Below are positions 1 through 11,400 of a stretch of 64,000 nt of DNA, piece by piece. A model generated the notes under the pieces. That model was not told the DNA's origin, made no database searches, and saw only the letters and a program-made list of their open reading frames with translations. Origin of the DNA: Scolanthus callimorphus (Eukaryota > Cnidaria > Anthozoa > Actiniaria > Edwardsiidae); contig CM066916.1 of assembly GCA_033964015.1 (NCBI GenBank), forward strand, positions 28,413,404 to 28,477,403, given 5' to 3'. Each line of letters begins with the position of its first letter. The first letter of the stretch is position 1. The translations under genes and the position numbers were made by a program.

Positions 1-870
1 TAACAAAGGAGTGGCTGACACAGGCTCTTTAATTTGGAAATATTGGACGATTTCTAGCCTTCGATCTTCTGATCAGCTCCCATTGGAAGATAGGATTATC
101 ATATCAAAATGTTTGGCTAAGCTTTGATTTTAAGTCGATTTGAAGATTACGAAGTCTACTTTAATGCGAGGAATTGCAGAGGTCCGGCAGCTGCTTTTGA
201 CATAATTGTATCATAGCTATAAGATGCCTGCCAGACATTCAAATGAAGACAAGATTGTAAAACCGGAGACATTAAGGGGACGAGGTTCCAAAATACTTAA
301 GTGTAGTTTAAATGAACTTAAGACGTAATCCATTTGAAGATCGAGTAACGATTGGAAACAGTTCTTGGTGCACAATAATTTACATCATAGTGTAGACTTC
401 TGTCTTACTGTTTCAAACAGATATCTGATGTAAAAAAAACATTCACTTCAATACCAAACAGAGAAAATTAATCCAGAAATTTGTCTACATCCATAACAAT
501 GAAATGAACATCAACAGCCAACACTATTCCTTCACAACTCATATTTATCGGGTTTCCTTGGGAATTTCCTCTCGGTGTTATCGTCAATTCTTTCTTTTTA
601 TCAATACCTTTAAAAAGATGCTGCAAACAAGGAATTGTTTTTGCAATCCTCTATCTAAAAAATGTTTCCACTTTGTGTCAAAACTACTCGATTTCTTGGC
701 GTATTTCCTCTTATTCAAATATTTGTCACAGAGGCGGGTTCTTTTCTGGTATAGTCATGCGCGTTAAGAACCTTGGCCACCCTACAACGTTTCGTACAAG
801 TTTTTGAACATTTTGTTCTCCTTAGTTATTGCTGCCGATCTTTTCATTAGGCTTTTTCGTGTTTTATTCA
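1..870. other. Gene-free stretch
   Basis: AT-rich sequence. Positions 13-32 are an end of the GGCTGACACAGGCTCTT MITE. An 87-codon open frame (504-767) has no recognisable domain or codon-like composition, and I do not call it. Confidence 0.6.
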
Positions 871-1165
871 TTCTAGAACCCAGAGCTCCCCGGCTCGTCG
901 CCTCGCAGGGTCGCTGATTGGCTGAAATGGCGCGCACACGTACGAAAAATAGCTTAATCCATGTTTATAAAAAACGTATCTGTCAAAATATCACTGGCAT
1001 TCGCTTCCTAGTCGTCTTTTCAACCTAAGCGTTTGACTTGAACGCTCTAATAGTAATTGTGAGGCATAAAACCACCATTTTCTTTCACGCATGCGTCGGT
1101 GGATGTCACCAGAGCCTCCCGCGTCCCCCGTGAGGTGACGAGCCGGGGAGCTCTGGGCACGAGAA
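871..1165. mobile_element. MITE family A (CCCAGAGCTCCCCGGCTCGT ends), copy 1
   Basis: Inverted ends CCCAGAGCTCCCCGGCTCGT at 879 and its reverse complement to 1157, with flanking TTCT/AGAA extending the match. The body holds a conserved CACCAGAGCCTCCC block. Copies at 12199-12525 (opposite orientation) and 24653-24740 (one end only) define the family. Confidence 0.85.
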
Positions 1166-2572
1166 TGTGTTTTATTTTCTTGTTTTTATTGCACTTGTTC
1201 AAAGATTATTCATTATAAAGCTGTCACCTATTAATTATTTTTCCAATGCGGACTCTTCATGAAACAAGTAACGTTAGTTCGCCGACTTAGCGCATGGGAA
1301 CGAAACAGTAAAGGAGACTTGGCGTTCAAAAACGAGATCAAAATTGATCGAGACTCCGGCAGAAAGTAGTGGCAACTGAGGGTTAGAATAACGAGGTAAC
1401 TGAACGATTTTTTAAAGATTTTCGTAGAGACCTTTGACTGTTTTTCCTGTAGGGATACCAACTCTAAAGTCTCAACTATGTTTACCACACGGTTTTTCCT
1501 GTATCTGTTTTTTTTTTTTCGATTTCTTATTTCAAGAGTTGGAATCCCTGCTTCTTTGCCATGGAATAATTCCCACTGACACAAACAAAAGCATGGCAGG
1601 TAAATCATTTTAAAGCCTTAGATAATGAGGACTATGTAATAGCAATAATTGCCATTGGATGCAAAGCATCGATGACAAGGGGTTTGTTCATGTACATCGA
1701 CGACCAGGTCACAGCTGAATCGTTCAGCTACGGCAAAATTATGCATTTTCGCATGTTCAAAATTCGTTTTTCTTTATCGAGCTATGAATTTTTAAACTCG
1801 GAACTTGGAAAAGGTGCAGCAAAAAATGATAAAAATGACTATAACTGGATAATGTAAATTAATTCCAAAAATCGCTCACACTGTTTTCCACTATTTAGTA
1901 CTGCCACCCTCTTGAAATAAAGTTTCTATCCATCTAACTGACATTTTGTACCTTAAGGTCCTACTAAAGCTCTCGGAGAAATATCGATTTAGATGGCAAT
2001 TCGTAAAACTCTTGCATGTGAACAATGTTTATGTGTTTCGTATTGTTAGTGACTCTATAATGACGTCAAACTAAGCTGAGTAACCTATGCAAGCTGACTA
2101 ACTCCCAGAAAACAAACTTGAAAATGATATATTGCATACACCTATTTCAATAAAGGTTGCTCCGTAAAACGTAAAACCACGAATCATGTATCATAATGAA
2201 GGCGCTATTCTAATAATTAATATAATAATTAAGCAGTGAAAACTGAATTACAGGTTTTGATTACAATACAGATAATACAAGTGCTATATGAATACAATAC
2301 CATACGATACAATACATTACAAAAATTGTAATGTAGCAGATATGACAACCATATTACAAATATATGAATAACATGTGAATACTGTGGGAATAACATATGA
2401 AATTTCATATGTTTGTCATATTCATATGCTTGTCATATGTTTGATTTCTAGTAGTGTATGCTCAAACGTAACTATAAGGCCGTGCTCGTTATTGGCGACA
2501 TCGCCGCGGATAAATCACGAGACGAGTCAAACATCCACGCGGCTTTATCCCTAAAACAGTAACACGTCCAAA
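1166..2572. other. Gene-free stretch
   Basis: No exon-like segment was recognised. 2270-2450 is low-complexity (AATACAATAC and CATATG-rich). Confidence 0.6.
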
Positions 2573-2668
2573 AAATCCAAAAATCCAACTCGAAAATTCA
2601 ACTCGAAAATCCAACTCGAAAATCCAACTCGAAAATCCAACCCGAAAATCCAACTCGAAATCCTAACT
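2573..2668. repeat. 13-bp minisatellite (AAAATCCAACTCG)n
   Basis: About seven copies of AAAATCCAACTCG with single-base variants, directly before the decayed reverse transcriptase. Confidence 0.9.
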
Positions 2669-2699
2669 CGGGGTTTAGGTATCCTCTATTCGAACCAGT

Positions 2700-3790
2700 A
2701 TTCATGGAATAAAATCAGGTGACACTACTTTAACATCTGGATCAGATATCTCTGAAGCTTTTAACAAGCACTTGATCACACCATTGATTAAACTATTATG
2801 TTATCTAAATTATCTAAATATGGTTTAGATGAGAATGCTATAACCTGGTTTAAATCCTACTTAGAGAACAGAACCCAGGTATGTAATGTTAATTGCTATT
2901 ATTCTAGCGAAGGGTACTTAGGTGTGGTGTACCTTTAGGGATAGATCATTGGTCCGCTGCTTTTTCTCATTTACATCAATGATGCCTAATTGTTTAGACA
3001 TTGGGGTCCCAAGAATGTATGCTGATGACACTAGTATTAGTGTCTCAGCTTCTAACCTTGGCGATCTTGAAGCCAAAGCCAATAATGAGCTAGAAAATGT
3101 CAATTCCTGGCTAATAGCTAACAAGCTTAGTCTAGTCTAAACATTGTCTTAGTCTTAGTCTAAACATTGCAAAAACCGAGTTCATAGCTATTGGCTCAAG
3201 ACAGAAATTACTCACACAAAATCAACAATTCAAATCAATGGAAAAAGTATTAATATGGTAGACCACACCAAATCCCTGGGAGTTTATATTGAAACAAACT
3301 TAACATGGACCCAGCATATCAAGGAAATCTCCAAAAAGATATCATCTGGCATTGGGGCACTGAAGAGAGTACGCGTTACCTAATTGAAAAAGATACAGCC
3401 GAAAAAATATACGAAGCCCTAATCGTACCACACTTTGACTATTGTAAGTCTAGTCTGGGATGGCCTGGGGTAAGTACGGCTGATAAACTACAAAAACTCC
3501 AAAATCGTGCAGCCAGGGTGGTCTCACTGAACCTTGTCCCCAGCTAGTATCTAAAATCACTTTTTACTGAACATAAAGCTATATACAATACTCGGAACTC
3601 TGATAATACCTTGTTACTCCCAAAGCCCCACACAAATTATGCCAAAAAATCAATCTCTTATAGCGGAGCTTTACTATGGAACAATTTAGCTATAGAAACA
3701 CAAAGACTAATTAAACAGTATTCGGCATTTGTGAAGGGTGTGGATACTTTTCTATCTAAATCAGACTCCCACAGGGCAAATTTGTAAAAC
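2700..3790 (+). pseudogene. Decayed non-LTR retrotransposon reverse transcriptase (C-terminal part)
   Basis: Broken frames carry reverse transcriptase landmarks in the right order: FLIYINDM-like text near 2965, the catalytic YADDTS at about 3018-3035, a thumb-like segment (NSWLIANKLSL), KSLGVYIETNLTWTQHI near 3270, then KLQKLQNRAARVV near 3490-3520 and a final segment (LLWNNLAIET) typical of LINE ORF2 C-termini. Several frameshifts and stops are present and no endonuclease is seen, so this is a 5'-truncated dead copy. Confidence 0.8.
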
Positions 3791-4878
3791 AGTTTTGTTA
3801 CAGTATATTGTTAATTTGTTTTTATTATTGCTGCGACGTTAGGAGCAGCAACATATTCGCTACGAAGAATGATTCCCTACGAAGGGCGAGATTTGCAGCC
3901 GGCCGCGATTTGCATAACACGATTTTATTCGAGGTCGCTTCAACGGGCTGGACGTACGGCTTTTGAGCCTCACAATCACGACGACACATTTTGCGATGGG
4001 GGATGTAGACAGGAAATAGCACTCACCCATGAGATCTTCTGATATCGCCCGGCGAAACATCTCCGCTTTTGTAATGCCGGGTTTTACTGCATTTTATGCC
4101 TTTTAAGGTACGTCTGAGACCAAATAAATGTTCACAATGATGAGATGTACGTTTATTTTAGCTATCTGTGCTGTACTTTGCAAGAGAAGCGCTATTTTCA
4201 CAATCATTTGGGTTTTATTCAGTGTTTGTTTATTATACAGTTGCAGTCGCGTGCCAGCATCAGATTATCCGATTGTCTTGTGTTCGAAAAAGCTGAAGAC
4301 CTGCAGTGAAATGCAACTTTTGCTAACAGCCGTCTACAGTCGGTATATAAATGTTTATTGTAATTCTCAATTTCTCGGTTAAGCTGCTGTTTGCCAAAGC
4401 AAACGTCTCTCACCTTTGTGGCTTCTACTTGAAAGGCCAGGCATGCAGTAAAACACGACAACAATAGGCAACGGTTAATCAAAGAGAATATAGCATTTCT
4501 ACCCCAACAAGAAGCAGCCGCTTACAGTTTTTAAAAATAAGTGTATACCAGGCATGTAGATTGTAAAATCGCGCTCGCAGCATTTTACTTTCAATTGGAA
4601 CCGCTAGTTTGGTAAGTGATAATATGCTAACATTTTAGTAACATCTTGAAGTCTTGCAACAACATTATTTTCAAAATCTGTTCAATTGTTTATTCTGCGA
4701 ATATTCCGCAGCTTGGTACTAAGGAATGTTCATTTAATGACCTGAGGAGGGAGGGGGCTCTACCTACTCAAAGGGGGGGGGGGGGGGGGGGGGGGGGGCA
4801 GCAAAAAAAAAATGGGGGGCCTCTGAATTTTTTAGTACCAGTTCTATTCGTGTCAATAGCCTCAGCAGGTTGCATGCA
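3791..4878. other. Gene-free stretch
   Basis: Short open frames of under 90 codons only; ends in a poly-G tract. A segment at 4620-4740 (CATCTTGAAGTCTTGCAACA) is repeated at 26750-26865, so part of this stretch is a dispersed repeat. Confidence 0.55.
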
Positions 4879-5009
4879 TTAAAGGCCCATCTCCAACCGA
4901 GAGCCTTTGCGGACACTCTTAGCCAATCAGAGCACCCGTAAAATAATGGATCATTTGGAAACAAAAGAAAACGGGGCGCAAAGGGTCCTGATTGATGATG
5001 GGCCTTTAA
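4879..5009. mobile_element. MITE family B (TTAAAGGCCCATC ends), copy 1
   Basis: 131-bp palindromic element. Ends TTAAAGGCCCATC and GATGGGCCTTTAA are inverted, and the body holds TCTTAGCCAATCAGAGCACC. Two more copies are at 9639-9766 and 53593-53722. Confidence 0.9.
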
Positions 5010-5218
5010 CAAGAACTATTTGAGAATACAATTTTAAATTTATTGTCATGTAACATCAACTTTAGCCAGTAGTTTAGACAGTATGTGCTGGCAACATATC
5101 TTTTGTGCTGAACAACAGGAACAATGAAGCCTTCGTTGCTGCATGTTTTCTTAACTAAAAATTCCTTAATAAACACGTCAACGTGAATCAGTAATTCAGT
5201 AGTGCAAGTCACGTCAAC

Positions 5219-5669
5219 TCATTCAAGGCTTGAGTCAGACTCAGGGTCGTCCGTGTCCTCTGAAAGGTCTTGCGTGACTGACGAGCTCTTTGAAGTTGAC
5301 GCTTTCCTAGCTAAAAGAACATCTTGGAGTCTTTTTGCTTCATCGTCATCAGCTAAGATTCCAAGCGAAATGAGGTATCCTATTGCGTTCATGTTAAATC
5401 TAGGAAAGAAGCTGCATCTTTCCCAGTCTACGGGTACTCGCGTTTCATCATCAGGGAAGACTTTTCTCGATATTATCAACTGTTTGTATATGTTCATCTA
5501 CGTAGCTTATCTCATTTCCAGCCCAAGATTTGGGCATCGTACAGCGCTTGTCTTCGAGCTTGCAGGCACTTCTACTTTCAGAAATTATTATCAACTTGAA
5601 TGCAACTAAATCGGGAAGGAGAACGACGCGCTTTTCTTCAAGATTTGAAGATTTTGTTGTATATTGATG
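5219..5669 (-). pseudogene. Unrecognised minus-strand coding remnant or terminal exon, one frameshift
   Basis: The minus strand reads about 150 codons with protein-like composition from 5669 to the stop at 5219-5221. A single frame change occurs at the G3 run 5454-5456, where one base too many is present. Upstream part: EEKRVVLLPDLVAFKL, then a segment with paired cysteines (SACKLEDKRCTMPKSW). Downstream part: DDETRVPVDWERCSFFPRF and an acidic Ser-rich tail ending DDPESDSSLE. I do not recognise the family. No upstream exon or clear splice acceptor was found; the opposite strand also has a 135-codon open frame over the same bases, but with less protein-like composition. It may be a terminal exon, a captured gene fragment or chance. 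Confidence 0.35.
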
Positions 5670-5785
5670 TCAAGGTAGGAACCTGAGGTGGTAGACATTT
5701 TTATTGGAACCGTACAATATAGGTCAATACATGTATAGGCTTGTGCCCATATAAATTACGAGGTAAAAGAGAGTTGTGATTGCGC

Positions 5786-5890
5786 AAAAACAATATTTTA
5801 CTCATTCGCTGCGCTCGTTCGTAAAATATTGTTCTTGCCACTCGAAAATAAAATCCATATCTTCGTGCCACCGTGTAATATCCTCTATTT
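5786..5890. mobile_element. Partial copy of the ATTACACGGTGGC foldback element
   Basis: Contains the AACAATATTTTAC hairpin with a CATTCGCTGCGCTCGTTC loop and the right arm through GCCACCGTGTAAT. The left arm is missing. Confidence 0.8.
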
Positions 5891-6292
5891 ATTATATGGA
5901 TGCCAGTGTTTTACCGGAAACTAAAACACTCGTATTTTCCATATCTTCACTAGTGAAAATATGAAAAAGTTATGTACCGAATGTCCCGGATGTGCACGTT
6001 TGCAGTGTTGATTTCCTGACTTCGTCTGCAGTGAAATCTCGCTCGCTCAGTCACACGAGTTTTAAGCCACAAAACTAAGTTTTGTTCTAGTTCTAAAGAG
6101 AAAAACCTTATTTCAACTTTGGCAGAGAAGGCTACAGCAACACAAAAAGGGAAATTAGTTCTTAACAACACTGGGAATCAGAAAGATTGAGGGAGCATTT
6201 CACAAATAAACACTTTCGACTTTACCAAGTGAGTTGTTCAATTTGTATTATTTTGCCGCTATGTCAATTCTAATCCATATAATAAAAAGAAC

Positions 6293-6429
6293 ATTACACG
6301 GTGGCTTGCAGATATGGATTTCATTTTCTCGTGTCAAAAACAATATTTTACTCACTCGCTGCGCTCGTTCGTAAAATATTGTTATTGCCACTCGAAAATA
6401 AAATCCATATCTTCGCGCCACCGTGTAAT
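6293..6429. mobile_element. Foldback element ATTACACGGTGGC
   Basis: Almost the whole 137 bp is an inverted repeat: ATTACACGGTGGC / GCCACCGTGTAAT outside, AGATATGGATTT inside, AACAATATTTTAC around a loop TCGCTGCGCTCG. A right-half copy with 90% similarity is at about 5786-5890. Confidence 0.88.
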
Positions 6430-6512
6430 ATCCTCTATATATTGGAAGGGGGGCCCTTGAATATTTTCGCCTTGGGAAACAAAATCTCCCCCCCCCCCCC
6501 CCCCCCCCCCCC

Positions 6513-8484
6513 ACCACAGGATATTTAATGAACATTCCCTAAAGACAATGTATGTTTGTTACACGTTTCAACTCACTTATATGTTTCTGGTACCTTTTAT
6601 AATCTTTCAATGAAAGATGTATTGTTAATGTTTTCGAATGTAGAGAATGTGTGATCTATTCACTTTATGCAAATGTTTTATTGTGATTGAGTAATATACT
6701 GATGTTGCCCTTTTGGTATAAGGTTAATGAATATTATCATAAGGTCTGTTGTGTGGGTAAGGTTAAAAGGTACGGACCACTACACAGTTAATTTCACAGC
6801 CACCTACTCCGTATAACTCGAAAACAAGCTCGACGCGGGAACCGAATTCACTGAATTCATCGGTCATCGCACGTACCGACTCAGTCCCCTCCAAAATATT
6901 GGAAAATCTCGAGGTAAAATGGGCGCTATACGGACCCCTATTTTCACCCTCAAAAATTCAAGGCCTAGGATCCGATGTCATTCATTCTCATAACCGGATG
7001 CAAACCGCTGTTTTTGGAAGGTGCAATTAGAAGGATATAAATAATTAAGTCTTTGGCATTTTATCTTAACTTCATTGAAATCAATAAGTCGCCAGATTGA
7101 CTAACCAGAACATTAAGGGAAATTTTATCAGGGGAAAAAAATATCGAGCTTAAGGGTCAAAGAAAAGGTTTTTTTTTTACTTCACAAGTTTTGCACGAGC
7201 ATGACTGTGTGCGCTGGGGCGATTTTCTACAGATTACAACGAGACTCTAGATATCGAGAAATGCAAAATCGCCTGTCTTAACGGAAATCTGTTTCCAATT
7301 ACTAGATCGATAGGTTTCAAGAAATAATCGTGTAAAGATTTGTATTATATGGCGGATACACAGCTTAGCAGAATGCTTTAGCTCACGTGTATGCTCGAAT
7401 CAAATACGGAGAGATTGCAGTTGTAGGATTAATCCGAGTGTTAGGAGTGTCAGCGTTATAACCCGCGTTATAACACGATTTAAGTGGCTCTTATTTAAAG
7501 GGGCTTTGTCACGATTGTTTGAACAAAAAAACAAAATGTTCTGAAATAAGACCAGTGGTCTATATGCTAAAAAAGGAACTCGAATTGCCATTCTTACGTA
7601 AGCTTCAAACATCGGCTTTTGCTGTCAAAACTAGAACACAGCTCAGCTTGATAAGAAATGCCTGTTCGTTATCTATGCCTATTCGTTCCATCCGCTCGAT
7701 AGCACACGAAAATACTATTCGTTATCTATGCCTATTCGTTCCATCCGCTCGATAGCACATGAAAATACTTCAAATTTGTACTTATCGAGCAGGAGGTTAT
7801 TTTAACAAACCTTGACAAATATTTTGCTTACTTCTTGTGAATTGGACTGCATTTAAGCTACCTAAAGTAAATTAACCCTAAAACTGTGACACTGTCCCTT
7901 AGCGGACTAACACTGGGAAGAATTAATATTTATATGCCGTGTACGTGTCGCTGGTGACAAGGCTTAAAAGCGAATGAACAATTAGAGGCTAATCGTTTAC
8001 ACTGAATGTGCGGATTGTCTCTAGTTTTGACGTCCAATCAATTAATGAATAATTCAACAAACGGGTTGCTTGATTAAAGCATTTCCTGACGAGTCAAGGG
8101 AATTTATAACACTTTGGAGTCAATATTTTAACCCTTTATTAAAGCTAACAAAGTGGCACACGGGTAAATAAAACTAGGAGATAATTAAAGGCAACGACAG
8201 AAAAAGATATGGAGAGCACTCCAAAAAGTAGGCGGGATAAAGAGTAGGTAGAGCATAAGTTGTCATTTAGAACTGCTTAAATTATTCAAACGGATACGAT
8301 ATGGATTGAACAGTAAGGTTTACCACAGCAGGTGGTTCCTATTACAAAATTTGATGATTTTTCATTTGTCAATCTCGCGCTTTTCTTTTAAGTGTTTTCT
8401 TTTTCTTGTGAGTTCATTCTAAACATAGTGAGGTAGAGGGAGACTGCCTCGCCTGTTTCACCTTTCGCTGGATATATTTTGCAG
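6513..8484. other. Intergenic region upstream of the glutamate receptor
   Basis: Holds the 53-bp duplication at 7665-7770 and no recognised coding sequence. The receptor promoter should lie near its right end, but no TATA or initiator element is convincing. Confidence 0.5.
7665..7770. repeat. Tandem duplication of a 53-bp unit
   Basis: A unit beginning TTCGTTATCTATGCCTATTC occurs twice in a row (7665 and 7718) with only two differences, so the duplication is recent. Confidence 0.9.
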
Positions 8485-11400
8485 ATGACAGCACTCGTGA
8501 TAAATTGGCTTGTAGTAGGGGTTGGTTTACTGCTCCGCTTGGAAAGTGCACATTCCTCACTATTTCCAGACTTGCTCAACACAACCCTACTACCAACACC
8601 ACAACCTAACGAGACTCGCTTCGATAACAGGACGGCAGGAGATCGCGGTTGTAACATTTACCCAAGGTGTCCTCAGATCATCAACATCGGATGGAAAAAC
8701 GTTGAGCCGTTTTTCGTACTAGAACCAAATCAGGTCCAGAGATCTATGAACCAAAGTGCCAACGCTACTGAGCTAGAAAACAAGGATAAGGACAGGTCGG
8801 GCATATTCAGTGATGCTATCAATGGCGTCATACAGATTTGCTGTTCAAGGGCACGGACCTGCAAAAAGCCACTCCTAAACTTTACCTCATTGAAAACTAA
8901 TGGAAAAGAGCTTGATGTCGGACTGATAGCTCAATATGACATGATATTTCCTGTTCATGGCGGTAAGACGGAGGGGAAGTACTACGGACAATCCCCGTAT
9001 ATTCACGTGCTAGATTCGCCAGGACTTCTTTTGGTCGTTAATAAGAATCTGCAGCGACTGACGAAGAAGAACGTCCTTGTTGAGCTTTTACGAGACGCTT
9101 GGCCGATGGTTCTTGTCACGTTGTTGCTAACTGTGATGGCAGGAATCGTGATTTGGGCGTTGGTAAGTATGCCATACTATCATACATCATATTATACCAC
9201 AACGCGCGCGTTTCTCGAATTCTGATGGGCTCTCAGCCATGGGTACATAAAAGTATATACCAGCGCGCGCGCTAAAAAGAAAACACCGTCTGGTTGCGCG
9301 CGCGCTGTTTTTGTTTTTATTTTTGCCTGTTTGTTGTGGTTATCGGCTGCGCCTCGTGAATCCACAACATTTTGACCACTTTATTACGTCATTCCTTTGT
9401 GTATAAGAGGACATACCACGAAAAATCAGAGGACATTTGTTAACTATACCATATTGTTATATCATAACATATCATACTCCATTGCATATCGACCATCACA
9501 CTATCATGATAGATATCATGTCGACCATATATCATGATAGATACATCATGCCATACCATTACACCATGCCATGCCATACCATTCCACATCATGCCATGTT
9601 ATTCCATACCCTGTCATGCTGTACCGTACCATCCCCTTTTAAAGGCCACCACCAACCGAGAGCCTTTGCGGACTCTTAGCCAATCAGAGCACCCGAAAAA
9701 CAATGGATCAATTTGAAAACAAAAGAAACGGGGTGCAAAGGCTCCCGGTTGGTGTTGGGCCTTTAACAAGAGCATGTCACACAACACCACCTCACCCAAC
9801 TACACCTATATGGAGCACCCGGGCACACCGTATCTTACCTAAAATACTCAGCCATAAATTACTAAATCTACCCATACCCAAACCAAACCTGTTCTTTGCA
9901 GGACACTTACCGGAACAAAGAGGAATTTCCACGACCATTTGTACGTGGCGCATTAGAGGGGTTTTGGTGGGCGTTCGTCACCATGACAACAGTGGGGTTA
10001 GTACATATAATGCCACCATTTTGATTGTTGATTAAACGAGAACAAAGGCAGAAGTTCACTCCCCCTCCCCATGCACACTAGCATTGACTGTTAATGTGGT
10101 GTTCTTATGTAGGCTTTGATTTTATAGCTCATTTCCGGCCGCGATAAAGATGAATTCAAAGTCCATGAAAGCGCGCGAAGACAAGTGCAAGATCGAGAAT
10201 TTAAGGGGCTGTCTCTGTTATGCTGCCAAATAATTTGTCTGCTAATAGTTTTGACGGTTTTATTGCCAAATCCGTGAGAACATTAAATATCTTTTAATCA
10301 GTTTTCAGAGTCACGCCCCAGTTGTTTATACTGATCGATGTTTATGCCTGTGAAAAGACATGAAACAATGGAACACGTTTTACGCACACGGCACAGTCAG
10401 CACCTTACGTTATGAACATTCAGCCCATCATATCACGCGACATTTACCGCGATCAATCAATCAAACAGCGCGGAAAAAGCGCGGAACGATCCGTAACTTT
10501 TTACGTACTTTTTCATATGCGAAATCTGCTCTAAAACATTAAACGTTTTTGACATTGCTTTCCTCTTAGCTATGGCGACCGCGCTCCCAAGTCTTGTTTC
10601 GCACGTTTGTTTGGCGTTTTGTGGATCACTGTAGGGCTTGTTATCTGTTCGTTTCTCACCGCGACTCTAACCAGCGCACTGACTGCCCTCTCGTTCGATG
10701 ATTGGATGGGACAAATCCTAAGCAAAAAGGTGAGATCTCGTTCGGAGGCTTTCCGAAGCCTGAGGCTCAGAGAAGGTTGCTAGGGAAAATTCAATATTAA
10801 TATCAAAATAGCTCCTTTATAAGATCCTACTTACCATATTTGGAATTCCAGAAGTTTTCCTTGCTTATTTCTTGCCCCTAAATAGTCAAAAAGCTCGTAA
10901 AATCTTGCAGGTTTTGGAGAGAAATGCTACAAGCTAAACGCTGTTCTTGCATGCCGCCATCTTTGATTTGTCCCAGGACCCCGGAAATACCAACACAGGT
11001 AGCCCGCGGCACGCACGGATTGGCATTGACAAAAACGCCACTTTATCTTGATATGCTCAATAATAATTCATCGCTCTTAAACAAAGAAAATCATAAGATA
11101 GGTTGGGATACGCATTCTAATTTGCATGGGTTTTAGATATTTTATTCCTTTTTTTTTTCTCGATATTAACGATTCGTTTGAGAAGCAATAAGAGCGGATT
11201 TCACATGACTGTCAGACTTGTCATGTAATTGCGATTGCTTTGCATTCTCATTGGCTACTCATTTTTCTCACCCAATCAAATTCTGTAGTAATTGGTTCGG
11301 CTTGCAATTGGCTAAGAAAAAAGCCATTTAGGAGCAAGACATGATTTCTCTCGATTCTGATTGGCTAGTGATTGCTCAATTGCAATTGTTTTCACGATAG

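Noticed and set aside
5202..5609. 135-codon plus-strand open frame
   Set aside because: Overlaps the more protein-like minus-strand frame and has serine-rich antisense-type composition.
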